Assembly (NCBI GenBank): GCA_020628755.1
Contig: JAHDEQ010000079.1
Location: forward strand, 1,896 to 18,362
Source: Saprospiraceae bacterium
Lineage (GTDB): Bacteria > Bacteroidota > Bacteroidia > Chitinophagales > Saprospiraceae
Length of the DNA stretch: 16,467 bases
Direction: 5' to 3'
The notes beneath the pieces were generated by a model. That model had not been told where the DNA came from and searched no databases. It saw only the letters and a program-made list of their open reading frames with translations. The translations under genes were made by a program, and so were the position numbers. Of the stretch, positions 1-8,154 are shown in pieces (positions within the stretch are counted from its first letter, which is position 1; each line of letters starts with the position of its first letter).

Positions 1-2873
1 ATGTTGTATGGCAAGGCACTAAAATCAAAGGTAGGTAAGCCTTCAAAACGCAAGCCTTCGTTTGAATCTGTCAATTCCAACCATCGTGTATCGGTCTTAT
101 TGCCATTTTCTTGCGGGCGGATATAGGGATGATAGTTTTTATAAACGGTACTTTCCCAAAGTCCTACAAAAGCACTGGTTTTTCTATCAATATAATTTTC
201 GTGTGGCCCTCGTCCGTACCATTTGAGTTGTATATAATTAGAAGGAACTTCCATCGTAAAACCTAATCTTGGCAGTTCTGGTAAGTCTCTTTTTTCTGGA
301 AAAAAAGAGGCTTTCACTAATAATTCATTGGATTTTGTGATTTGATAATCAATACTTGCAGAAGCATTTAGACTTGGGAAAAACAGTTTCGTATGAACCT
401 TATTTTCTCCAACTTTCCATTTTAAGACTTTTAATTCTTGCGTTTGGCTGGCGGTTTTCCAAACCGCCAAGCGTTCGGGCATTTGATTTCCCAAATCATT
501 ATCAATTGGCGCACGCCAAAAATAAGGGCGCAAATTTGTATTGAAAGATTGCTCACCGAGCGTCATTGCAGTCAAATTTCCAGAAGATTTGGAAAATGTA
601 ACTGTCATTTCATTATTGCCAACAAATAAAGTATCGTCTTTTGCAGCTGAACTTATTTTAGAAATAGAATTTAATTTATTCTCTAAACTGAAAATAACTG
701 TTGAGTTAAGTGCAAACTGCATTTTTGCCACTTCGTGCCCTCGTGGCAAAAGCGGTAAATCAGAATGAGTCGTACACGAAAAATTGATAAAATATTCCTT
801 GTCGTTTTGGAAAGCAACATCTGGTTTTATAGAAAAAGAATGACTTTGCTGGGGAGCAATATCTGGTAAACCAAGACTTCCTTTTTGGATAGTTTTCCCA
901 TCTTCTAACAAAACCCACGACAAGTCTATATGATTCAAATTGATAAAATCATAAGCATTATAAATCTCAAAACACAACTTTTCTTTATCAACTAATTTTA
1001 TAAAAATTGGCTGATAAACTTGCTTAACTTCCCAAATCGCAGGGTGCGGTGTTCGGTCTGGAAACAATAAGCCATTGATACAGAAATTACCGTCGCTTGG
1101 CGTATTTTCATCACCATAATCGCCACCAAATTTCCAGTATTTTTGCCCCTCTTTTTCTGCTGCCAAACCTTGGTCAACCCAATCCCAAATAAAGCCTCCT
1201 TGCAAATTTGGATAGCGATAAATCAAATCCCAATACTCTTGCAAATTGCCAACACTATTGCCCATCGCGTGTGCATATTCGCACATAATAAAAGGACGTT
1301 CGGTTTTTCGTTCGCCATACATTTCCAACATCCACAGAGGCGGATACATTGGACAAACAATATCTGTATTGGACTTTTCCCCTGCTTGTTCGTATTGTAC
1401 AGGTCGGCTATCGTCTTTGCTTTTTAACCAATCGTAACAAGCATACATATTTGCACCATTTCCTGCCTCATTTCCGAGCGACCACGTGATAATAGACGGA
1501 TGATTTTTGGAACGTTCAAACATTCGTTTAATTCGGTCGAGGTGCGCCGCTTTCCAGTCGGGAAGCGCAGCAGTGTGCGCCGTTTCATCAAATAGTTTTT
1601 GAAAACAAGCTCCCATTCCATGCGCTTCAATATTGGCCTCGTCAATCACATATAAACCATATTCGTCGCAGAGTTCATACCAACGCCGATGATTGGGATA
1701 ATGACTACACCGCACCGCATTGATATTGTATTGCTTCATCAATTTTATATCCAAAAGCATACTTTTTTCGTCCACAATATGCCCTGTAAATTCGTCGTGT
1801 TCATGGCGATTAACTCCTCGTAAAGTTATGGCTTGACCATTGACCAATAATTGGCCGTTTTGGATTTCGATTTTTCGGAAACCGATTCTGCAATGAACTT
1901 GGTCTATGATTTTTTTTCCATATTTTAGGTCAATTTGTAAGACATAAAGCTGTGGTGTTTCGGCGGTCCAAGGTTTGATCGTTGGAATGGTATCTTTAAA
2001 ATGGATTTGGTTTTGATTGATAGATATTTCTTTTTGGTTTTTGTAAATTATAGTTTGATTGGAATCTAAAATCCGATAAGTACAAGCTAGGTTTAACAAA
2101 CTTTGTTTTTCTGTATTGCTTTCCGCAAGTTTATCAAACTCATTTAAAGAAATTGCTAAATCTAAATGTCCTTTTTGGTAGTTTTCTGTTAAGGTAGCTT
2201 TCGCAAAAAAATCTCTAATCCGAATCTGTGGACGTGCAAAAATTTGCACGCCACGCTCCATTCCACTCAGTCGCCAAAAGTCCTGACATTCCAAATAGGA
2301 AGCATCCGACCAACGTAAAACTTGGACGGCAATCGTATTTTTTCCTTCTTTTAAATAGTTTGAAATATCAAAAGTGACGGGCGTTTTAGAATCTTGGTTA
2401 TAACCCAAAAATTGACCATTCAACCAAAAATAGGAAGCTGACTTGACTGCTCCAAATTGGATAAAAACCGTCTTTTCTTTCCAATCTTTTGAAATCGAAA
2501 ATTCCTTTACATAAGAACCAACAGGATTATCATTGTGTGGAACGTGCGGAGGATTTTTAGGAAAAGGATAACGGTCGTTGACATAAATGGGCGTTCCATA
2601 ACCTTGCAATTCCCAATTGGAAGGGACATCTATTTCGTCCCATTTGGAGGTGTCAAAATCCGATTGATAAAAATCTTTTGGCGCTTCTTCAGGGCAAGTA
2701 GAAAAATGGAATTTCCATTTTCCGTTGAGGCTTTGTTGGTATTTTTTATCAAAATAAAAATGAGCAAAAGGCGGTTCTTGACCAATTGAAAAAACAGTTG
2801 GATCTTCCCAAAAAGGTTGTTCACGATTTTGGTTTTCAGGGTGTATGGTGCTATATCTTATAGCTTTTTTCAT
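1..2873 (-). CDS. lacZ: GH2 beta-galactosidase, LacZ type (C-terminus beyond window edge)
   Basis: This is a glycoside hydrolase family 2 beta-galactosidase, which hydrolyses terminal beta-D-galactosyl residues. I translated it by hand from the ATG at 2873. The frame stays open for 957 codons and runs off the window at base 1, so perhaps the last 70-100 residues are missing. In order it shows an N-terminal sugar-binding jelly roll (about 45-215, including NGKWKF and FWRLSGMERGVQ), an immunoglobulin-like domain (about 220-335), a TIM barrel (about 340-620) and the start of the C-terminal beta-sandwich (about 780 on, RPYFWRAPIDND). Catalytic residues are visible: acid/base E469 in SLGNEAGNG and nucleophile E532 in CEYAHAMGNS, matching E. 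coli LacZ E461 and E537. RGVNRHEHD lies at 352-360. The N-terminus (MKKAIRYSTIHPENQ) has no signal peptide, so the enzyme is probably cytoplasmic. AAAGGG lies about 11 nt before the ATG. It follows the GH36 gene after a 118-nt gap holding two hairpins, so it may be expressed somewhat separately. Confidence 0.95.
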   Translation of the reverse strand, partial: MKKAIRYSTIHPENQNREQPFWEDPTVFSIGQEPPFAHFYFDKKYQQSLNGKWKFHFSTCPEEAPKDFYQSDFDTSKWDEIDVPSNWELQGYGTPIYVNDRYPFPKNPPHVPHNDNPVGSYVKEFSISKDWKEKTVFIQFGAVKSASYFWLNGQFLGYNQDSKTPVTFDISNYLKEGKNTIAVQVLRWSDASYLECQDFWRLSGMERGVQIFARPQIRIRDFFAKATLTENYQKGHLDLAISLNEFDKLAESNTEKQSLLNLACTYRILDSNQTIIYKNQKEISINQNQIHFKDTIPTIKPWTAETPQLYVLQIDLKYGKKIIDQVHCRIGFRKIEIQNGQLLVNGQAITLRGVNRHEHDEFTGHIVDEKSMLLDIKLMKQYNINAVRCSHYPNHRRWYELCDEYGLYVIDEANIEAHGMGACFQKLFDETAHTAALPDWKAAHLDRIKRMFERSKNHPSIITWSLGNEAGNGANMYACYDWLKSKDDSRPVQYEQAGEKSNTDIVCPMYPPLWMLEMYGERKTERPFIMCEYAHAMGNSVGNLQEYWDLIYRYPNLQGGFIWDWVDQGLAAEKEGQKYWKFGGDYGDENTPSDGNFCINGLLFPDRTPHPAIWEVKQVYQPIFIKLVDKEKLCFEIYNAYDFINLNHIDLSWVLLEDGKTIQKGSLGLPDIAPQQSHSFSIKPDVAFQNDKEYFINFSCTTHSDLPLLPRGHEVAKMQFALNSTVIFSLENKLNSISKISSAAKDDTLFVGNNEMTVTFSKSSGNLTAMTLGEQSFNTNLRPYFWRAPIDNDLGNQMPERLAVWKTASQTQELKVLKWKVGENKVHTKLFFPSLNASASIDYQITKSNELLVKASFFPEKRDLPELPRLGFTMEVPSNYIQLKWYGRGPHENYIDRKTSAFVGLWESTVYKNYHPYIRPQENGNKTDTRWLELTDSNEGLRFEGLPTFDFSALPYN

Positions 2874-2908
2874 TTCTTATCAATCCCTTTTATTGTAAGT
2901 GTAGCGCA

Positions 2909-2927
2909 TTGCAGTTACAAACTGCAA
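2909..2927. repeat. Short perfect hairpin, REP-like (first of two)
   Basis: The sequence ttgcagtt-aca-aactgcaa is a perfect 8-bp inverted repeat with a 3-nt loop, in the gap between the GH36 and lacZ genes. It resembles the second hairpin 22 nt away in design: the same stem length, the same loop length and a shared AGTT/AACT core. No T-run follows it on the minus strand, so it is not a standard intrinsic terminator. It could be one half of a REP/REPIN-type repeat or a stabilising hairpin in the mRNA. Copy number in the genome cannot be judged from here. Confidence 0.5.
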
Positions 2928-2949
2928 CGAACTTCTTTTTTAATGCTTG

Positions 2950-2968
2950 TCGTAGTTTGCAACTACGA
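2950..2968. repeat. Short perfect hairpin, REP-like (second of two)
   Basis: The sequence tcgtagtt-tgc-aactacga is a perfect 8-bp inverted repeat with a 3-nt loop, starting 24 nt after the stop codon of the GH36 gene. Together with the hairpin at 2909-2927 it fills most of the 118-nt gap. Two similar, non-identical hairpins this close are typical of REP doublets in bacterial gaps. An mRNA-processing or attenuating role between the two galactosidase genes is an alternative. Confidence 0.5.
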
Positions 2969-2991
2969 TACCATATACTTATTAGCCGACT

Positions 2992-4794
2992 TTATAGTCG
3001 TCTGATTTTCACCAAACCTGCTTTTGGTATCGCAAATTCTAATAAACCTTTGGGCAATTCTTGAACGATGGTATTACTTGTTGTGCCTTGACAATTCCAA
3101 GCACGCACCTCAAATTTTCCAGCTTTGCCTGTGTTGCGAATTACTATTTTATTAGATGGTTTTGCATTTAAAATATCGGTTCGTTTTGCCAAGTCTGTTT
3201 CTATAATCATGTCATCGAATAAACCTATGATAGTATGCCCGTTTAGTTCAGATTTGAGTATGGGATAGTTTGCTAATGGATTGTAGGGTGTAAATTTTCC
3301 ATCCATTAAGGTCTTTGCGCATTGCCTCCAATATTGCGTATAAAAGTAAAGCATATTAGAGTGTTCCTCCTTTGCATTTTCCAATAAAATACTCATCTGT
3401 GGAACGCCCCAAAAAGCATTTAAAACTTGTAAGGCCGCCACTTCTACCGATTCGTCATCATGCCATGTAATCATATCCGAATGTACGGCCGTATTGCCAC
3501 AGAGTAATTTGACATCGGTTATACGAATGCGATTGCTCACAGGGTCGTTGGGACAATCAAATGCCCGAAACATATTGCCAAATTTACGCATCGTGGGGCC
3601 AATATATTTTTGTCGAAATTCGATGGCAATATCGGATTTTATTTCTCGCAAAGTGCTCATCACATCGCTCATGAGGCGGTCCACCGCCTCATTGACATTG
3701 GCATAATCACGACCATCTTCTTTGGTTAAAACCGTTTCGGGATATGCCATAAAATCATCTATAAAATCGAGTTTAAAGGCATCCAAATTATACGAAACCA
3801 AAGCATTTTTGTACGTGTTAATTAAGTATTCTCGAACCTCTGGATAACGTGGGTCAAAAACAGGTGCCCAGCGATGATTTTCGGTCAAAAACTTGCCTTT
3901 GAATTGCTGATAGGCTTTGGATTTTACACCACAAAAAGGGACGGAAAACCAAAGCCCCACTTTCATATCAATGGCATGTAAATCATCTACAAATTTTCGC
4001 ATTTCTGGAATGCGCTCGGGCTGCCAATCGCCACAATAATCATAGCCTCGATTATCGTCCATCGTCTGCCAACCATCGTCGAGAATAATGAGTTCATAAC
4101 CAATTTCACGAGCCAACTTACATTCTTCTATAAGGGTGTTGGTCTCTAAATCTTGATGAAAATTATACCAAGTGGAGTAAAGCGGTGCCCGCGCCAAAGC
4201 GGGTACGGGGCTTGGTTTGAGCAGTTCAAAAGTTGCCCACCAATCGGACACTTCTTGTAAGGATTTTGCAAAAGAAACTTTGCGTTTATCAACCCGAATT
4301 TGTGCTTTATAATTGGTAATTGCAGGATGCCGTTCTGTAAAAAAAGAAAGGTGACAATACAAGTGATTATCTTCTTCTCGCAACAGCGCATTCATCTCCA
4401 TTTTGTTGATAGCATCGGAACAAGCAAAGGTGATAACATTGTCATCATCATGCCCAAATACACTCACAACGGGCGCATCTACCGATACACGAGATTGTAA
4501 ATGTACCAATTCCCAATCGTATTGTAGTCGTTTGTCGTGCAAGCTCGCACTCGTCCAAGTTCCTTTGATATTGATGGATGGAATACGCCATTTGAGGGTG
4601 ATTTTTTCGGGCGAAATAGCTGTATCGGCTTGCATAGAAAATTCATACAAATAGACCTCTCTTTCTTGTTTTATCAACTTAATAGAGGTATCAAAATGGT
4701 CACTCCCTCCCAAAATCGAAATTTCGGGAAAGACATTTATCGTCGTTATTCTATCAATTACCGTCTCGTCTTTAGTTGTATTTATTGAAGTCAT
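2992..4794 (-). CDS. GH36-family alpha-galactosidase (melibiase-like)
   Basis: This 600-residue protein is probably an alpha-galactosidase of clan GH-D, family GH36, removing alpha-D-galactosyl residues with retention. Residues 1 to about 195 form a beta-rich N-terminal domain. The TIM barrel spans about 200-500, and a small beta domain closes the protein. Barrel motifs include LYSTWYNFHQ (205-214), ILDDGWQ (237-243), CGDWQPE (254-260) and KVGLWFSVP (278-286). The predicted nucleophile is D343 in AFKLDFID. The acid/base is probably D413 or D417 in the block CPNDPVSNR (414-422). The nucleophile context is KLDF, not the KWDxN of many GH36 enzymes, so the exact sugar specificity is less certain; related activities such as alpha-N-acetylgalactosaminidase are not excluded. 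The N-terminus (MTSINTTKDE) has no signal peptide, so a cytoplasmic location is inferred. The gene starts 15 nt after the upstream lipoprotein gene and is surely co-transcribed with it. Confidence 0.85.
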   Translation of the reverse strand: MTSINTTKDETVIDRITTINVFPEISILGGSDHFDTSIKLIKQEREVYLYEFSMQADTAISPEKITLKWRIPSINIKGTWTSASLHDKRLQYDWELVHLQSRVSVDAPVVSVFGHDDDNVITFACSDAINKMEMNALLREEDNHLYCHLSFFTERHPAITNYKAQIRVDKRKVSFAKSLQEVSDWWATFELLKPSPVPALARAPLYSTWYNFHQDLETNTLIEECKLAREIGYELIILDDGWQTMDDNRGYDYCGDWQPERIPEMRKFVDDLHAIDMKVGLWFSVPFCGVKSKAYQQFKGKFLTENHRWAPVFDPRYPEVREYLINTYKNALVSYNLDAFKLDFIDDFMAYPETVLTKEDGRDYANVNEAVDRLMSDVMSTLREIKSDIAIEFRQKYIGPTMRKFGNMFRAFDCPNDPVSNRIRITDVKLLCGNTAVHSDMITWHDDESVEVAALQVLNAFWGVPQMSILLENAKEEHSNMLYFYTQYWRQCAKTLMDGKFTPYNPLANYPILKSELNGHTIIGLFDDMIIETDLAKRTDILNAKPSNKIVIRNTGKAGKFEVRAWNCQGTTSNTIVQELPKGLLEFAIPKAGLVKIRRL

Positions 4795-4809
4795 ACTGTT
4801 GCAAGGGTT

Positions 4810-7800
4810 TTAGTCATTAATAGTTAAATCGGGGTGTAGTGTCCTCTCTTTTTCAAATACTTGCAAAGTGTCTGAATTGTTACCAATGATATAATTAGTG
4901 GTATTTTTTATTTGTATTGCTATGATTTCACGGGCATCTTTATCAGCTTTCAAACCAATTTTTGTTCCTTTTTGGAAATCAAAATTGCCTTCGCCATCGC
5001 CTAGCAAAACCGCACCTGTAAAGGCATCATAACGCCCAATGACTACTTCTGTCGAGTAGTCATTTCCGATAGCAATGGCATCTAAATGACCATCGTCGTT
5101 GAGGTCGGTTATTTCAAAATCTTGGATAGGAGCCGTTTGCATTTCTAAAGGTAAGGGTTTAATTTCAAACTGAAAGTTACCTTTATTTTCGATATAGCAG
5201 GATTGCAGTTGTTGTACTTCCAAAACTTGCATTCCTTTCTTTTCAGGATTTTTAAATAAGTCTGCAAATGTAGCATTTGCATAGGCTTTATACGAATTGA
5301 AACGGACTTTGACAGGCGGAATCTGTTTTAAAATTTGGTCACGAGATACGATAGGATATTCCACCCCATCTGTATATTGAGTGAGTATCGGGTCGGTTTC
5401 TCCATTTTTATCAAAATCATTATTGTATAAACGCATCGGTTCGGCAGGGCTGGCTTTGTAGTCGGTATTCAAACCCAAATTGCCTACTAGCAAATCAGGA
5501 TCGCCATCCTTGTCAAAATCGCCTTGTGCCAAACTACGCCACCAGCCACTCGCCTGGGGGGAAAAGTGAGGAGAATTTTCTAAAACACCGTTTATATTTT
5601 CAATAATCGTAATGGACATAAACTCTCCAGCAAGTAATAAATCCTTATCTCCATCCGAATCAATATCTGACCAAATCGCCGTACTGACCATTCCTATATT
5701 GGATAATTTAGAAGGTGTTTTATTTATAAATTTTCCATTTTCGTTGATGAGCAAATAGCTTTGAGGCGTTTGGGGATATTGATGGGGAACAAGTCGCCCT
5801 CCTACAAATAAATCAATATCACCATCTTGGTCAATGTCGCAAGGCTGTACACAGCCTGTGCTAGTCGGCATTTTCGGGAGAACATTTTCTGTTTTAGTAA
5901 AATTGCCTTTACCATCATTTTGATACAAACGGTCTTGATAAATTTGCTTGTCTTTACTTGCGACCACTCCCCCACTCGCAAGGTATAAATCTTGGTCGCC
6001 GTCCTTATCAAAATCAAAGAAAACAGCCGCCACATCTTCATATTTTGTATCTTTTTGGAAAGCTGTTTTTTGAAAAGAAGCGTCTTTTTGTTGTAAAAAA
6101 AGAACGCTCTTCGCTCCTGCTGCGCCTCCAATAAATATATCCTCTAACTGGTCGCCATTGACATCGGCAACGGCCATACAAGGTCCTTGCAAAGAATGTT
6201 GATGTGGCAATAAAAATTGTTCGTTGAAATCTATTTGAAAGTCTTCTTGATGCACAAAATCTAGCCCTTCTAATTTTGATTTTTTGAAAAATAGTTCTTC
6301 TGAATTGAGCAAAGATTTAGGCTTCAGTTCAGATATAGAATCGTCTAAAACTAAAAGTGTATCAACTTTAATATTTTCCAATTGACTTCGTTTTCCATTA
6401 TTCCATTGGACTTCGATGCGGTCTATTTTATCGGTTTTTCCTAAACCAAAATGCAATATTTTTTCAACACTCGATTCGTAGCCTCGATAAGGATTGAGTT
6501 CTGCAAATTGTACTTGCTCATCGTAGTAAAGCCACACTTTTGTTCCAAAAGTGTGTGGGTTTTGCTTTGTCGGTTGGATTTCTATTTTTAAAAAATGATT
6601 TTCCGAAAGAACATTGGATTGGTTTTCATAAATCATAGCTTCTTGCGAAACGTTGTTTACAATAATGTCCAAATCGCCATCCTTATCCAAATCTGCATAA
6701 GCTGCGCCGTGTGAACAAGTCAATTCGTCCATACCCCAATCTTTGGTTTTCTTTGTAAATTCTAATCCATTTTGATTTTTATAAATATAATTGGCGAGTC
6801 GTGCCGAGGGCTGATTGAGGATGCGTTCCAAATGCGCTTGGCGACGGGTTTCGGGCGAACCAAAAGCCGATTGGTTTTTGTAATTGATATAATCCAAATC
6901 GCCCAAATCTCGATGAAAACCATTGGTTATAAATAAATCTCGCAATCCATCATTGTCATAATCTGCCAATAAAGCACTCCACGACCAGTCCGTTTTGTGG
7001 ATATTGGCGAGTTGCCCAATCTCAGAAAAAGTGCCGTCGCCATTATTCCATTGGAGCGTATTGCGCGAGTACTGCGGTTCGTAATCGTACTGCAACATAT
7101 AGCGAAATCGCTCATAGTTGCCGCCTGGCATAATCATCTTTTTGCGATAATTATCTTCGGGGTACATATCAAGCACAAAAATATCGGGTTTGGCATCATT
7201 ATCAATATCTGCTACGTCAATTCCCATGCTCGCAAAGCTCGTATGCTTGAGCATTTGAGCAGCTTGATTGGTAAACGTTCCATCTTGATTATTGATATAA
7301 ATTACATCATTAGTCAGAAAATCATTGGTTATATAAATATCTGCCCAACCGTCATTATTGAGGTCGCTGACATTCATGCCCAAACTGTATCCTTCTTCTA
7401 AAATACCAGCTTGACGTGATACATCGCTAAACGTTCCGTTGCCATTATTTTGGTATAAAATATCGGTACTTTTGGCTTCGCCATTGCGTTTTCGTTTACG
7501 AATATTATTGACATTGAAGAGTTTGTAATCGGTTGGATTAATGATGAGAAAAAGGTCTAAATCGCCATCTTTATCGTAATCAAAAAAGTTGGCGTGGGTA
7601 CATTGAGCAGCGTTATCTATTCCATATTTTGCAGCCTCTTCTTTGAAGGTATTATCTTTTTGATTGACAAATAAGAGGTTGCGGCGTTGCTCCTCCGTCG
7701 CATTGCCTGAAACAGAAAGATAAATATCGTCCCAACCATCAGAATTAATATCTATGACGGTTACTCCTGTTATCCAACGGTCAGTTTCGACATTTGCGGA

Positions 7801-8154
7801 TTGTGTAATATCTTCAAATTGGAGCTGTCCTTTATTAAGATATAAACGGCTCGATTCCATATTGCCCCCAAAGAAAATATCGGGCAAGCCATCTTTATTA
7901 AAATCGCCAATTCCGACCCCTGAACCTGTGTAGAGGTTCATAAAATTAAGGATATTGTGCGTATCGTTTTCGATGATTTCGTTTTTGAAATTAATACCAG
8001 ATTGAGTGCTTGATATTTTTTTAAACAAGGGTTTTTGTTGCTCGATTTGACAAGAAAAAAGCCCCAATAATACAACACCAAGAACAAGTAAAAAAGAAAG
8101 ACCTTTTTTACTTGTAACTTGATGAACGTATAGTATGAAACTTCTTTTATTCAT
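4810..8154 (-). CDS. Giant FG-GAP/VCBS repeat lipoprotein with ASPIC/UnbV domain (second copy)
   Basis: This is a 1,114-residue exported lipoprotein of the FG-GAP/VCBS plus ASPIC/UnbV family, common in Bacteroidota but of unproven function. I chose the ATG at 8154 over the in-frame ATG at 8175. It gives an 8-nt overlap with the upstream gene (ATGAATAA), an AAGG about 10 nt before it, and a compact signal peptide ending in the lipobox LFSC with the lipidated Cys at residue 35. Fourteen DxDxDG-type loops are visible, beginning near 84, 135, 192, 264, 316, 398 and 488, then near 664, 714, 773, 830, 879, 913 and 1017. Between the two sets of seven lies the UnbV domain (about 536-603, RGYESS and HFGLG). 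The likely fold is two seven-bladed, calcium-binding beta-propellers. It is paralogous to the upstream gene, with nearly identical repeat spacing. A surface glycan-binding role beside SusCD is inferred from position. Few acidic residues follow the Cys (CQIEQQK), so surface export is less clear than for its neighbours. Confidence 0.9.
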   Translation of the reverse strand: MNKRSFILYVHQVTSKKGLSFLLVLGVVLLGLFSCQIEQQKPLFKKISSTQSGINFKNEIIENDTHNILNFMNLYTGSGVGIGDFNKDGLPDIFFGGNMESSRLYLNKGQLQFEDITQSANVETDRWITGVTVIDINSDGWDDIYLSVSGNATEEQRRNLLFVNQKDNTFKEEAAKYGIDNAAQCTHANFFDYDKDGDLDLFLIINPTDYKLFNVNNIRKRKRNGEAKSTDILYQNNGNGTFSDVSRQAGILEEGYSLGMNVSDLNNDGWADIYITNDFLTNDVIYINNQDGTFTNQAAQMLKHTSFASMGIDVADIDNDAKPDIFVLDMYPEDNYRKKMIMPGGNYERFRYMLQYDYEPQYSRNTLQWNNGDGTFSEIGQLANIHKTDWSWSALLADYDNDGLRDLFITNGFHRDLGDLDYINYKNQSAFGSPETRRQAHLERILNQPSARLANYIYKNQNGLEFTKKTKDWGMDELTCSHGAAYADLDKDGDLDIIVNNVSQEAMIYENQSNVLSENHFLKIEIQPTKQNPHTFGTKVWLYYDEQVQFAELNPYRGYESSVEKILHFGLGKTDKIDRIEVQWNNGKRSQLENIKVDTLLVLDDSISELKPKSLLNSEELFFKKSKLEGLDFVHQEDFQIDFNEQFLLPHQHSLQGPCMAVADVNGDQLEDIFIGGAAGAKSVLFLQQKDASFQKTAFQKDTKYEDVAAVFFDFDKDGDQDLYLASGGVVASKDKQIYQDRLYQNDGKGNFTKTENVLPKMPTSTGCVQPCDIDQDGDIDLFVGGRLVPHQYPQTPQSYLLINENGKFINKTPSKLSNIGMVSTAIWSDIDSDGDKDLLLAGEFMSITIIENINGVLENSPHFSPQASGWWRSLAQGDFDKDGDPDLLVGNLGLNTDYKASPAEPMRLYNNDFDKNGETDPILTQYTDGVEYPIVSRDQILKQIPPVKVRFNSYKAYANATFADLFKNPEKKGMQVLEVQQLQSCYIENKGNFQFEIKPLPLEMQTAPIQDFEITDLNDDGHLDAIAIGNDYSTEVVIGRYDAFTGAVLLGDGEGNFDFQKGTKIGLKADKDAREIIAIQIKNTTNYIIGNNSDTLQVFEKERTLHPDLTIND

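Noticed and set aside
449..469. A 9-bp perfect hairpin (tggcggttt-tcc-aaaccgcca) in lacZ, similar in style to the intergenic REP-like hairpins
   Set aside because: It is inside conserved lacZ coding sequence with no frame disruption. One such stem is near the chance expectation for 16 kb, so insertion of a repeat is not supported.
2233..2250. Palindrome cgtgcaaa-aa-tttgcacg
   Set aside because: It encodes the normal GH2 segment ERGVQIFARP in frame; codon coincidence is the simpler explanation.
6533..6555. A 9-bp perfect inverted repeat (cacactttt / aaaagtgtg) within the UnbV region
   Set aside because: It is in frame within coding sequence (TFGTKVWLY) with no sign of a regulatory role or insertion.
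6997..7401. A 134-codon open frame on the plus strand
   Set aside because: It lies wholly antisense within the second FG-GAP lipoprotein gene, over its repeated Asp/Asn codons, and has no recognisable domain or start context. The other short plus-strand frames across the window are similar shadows of the six real genes.
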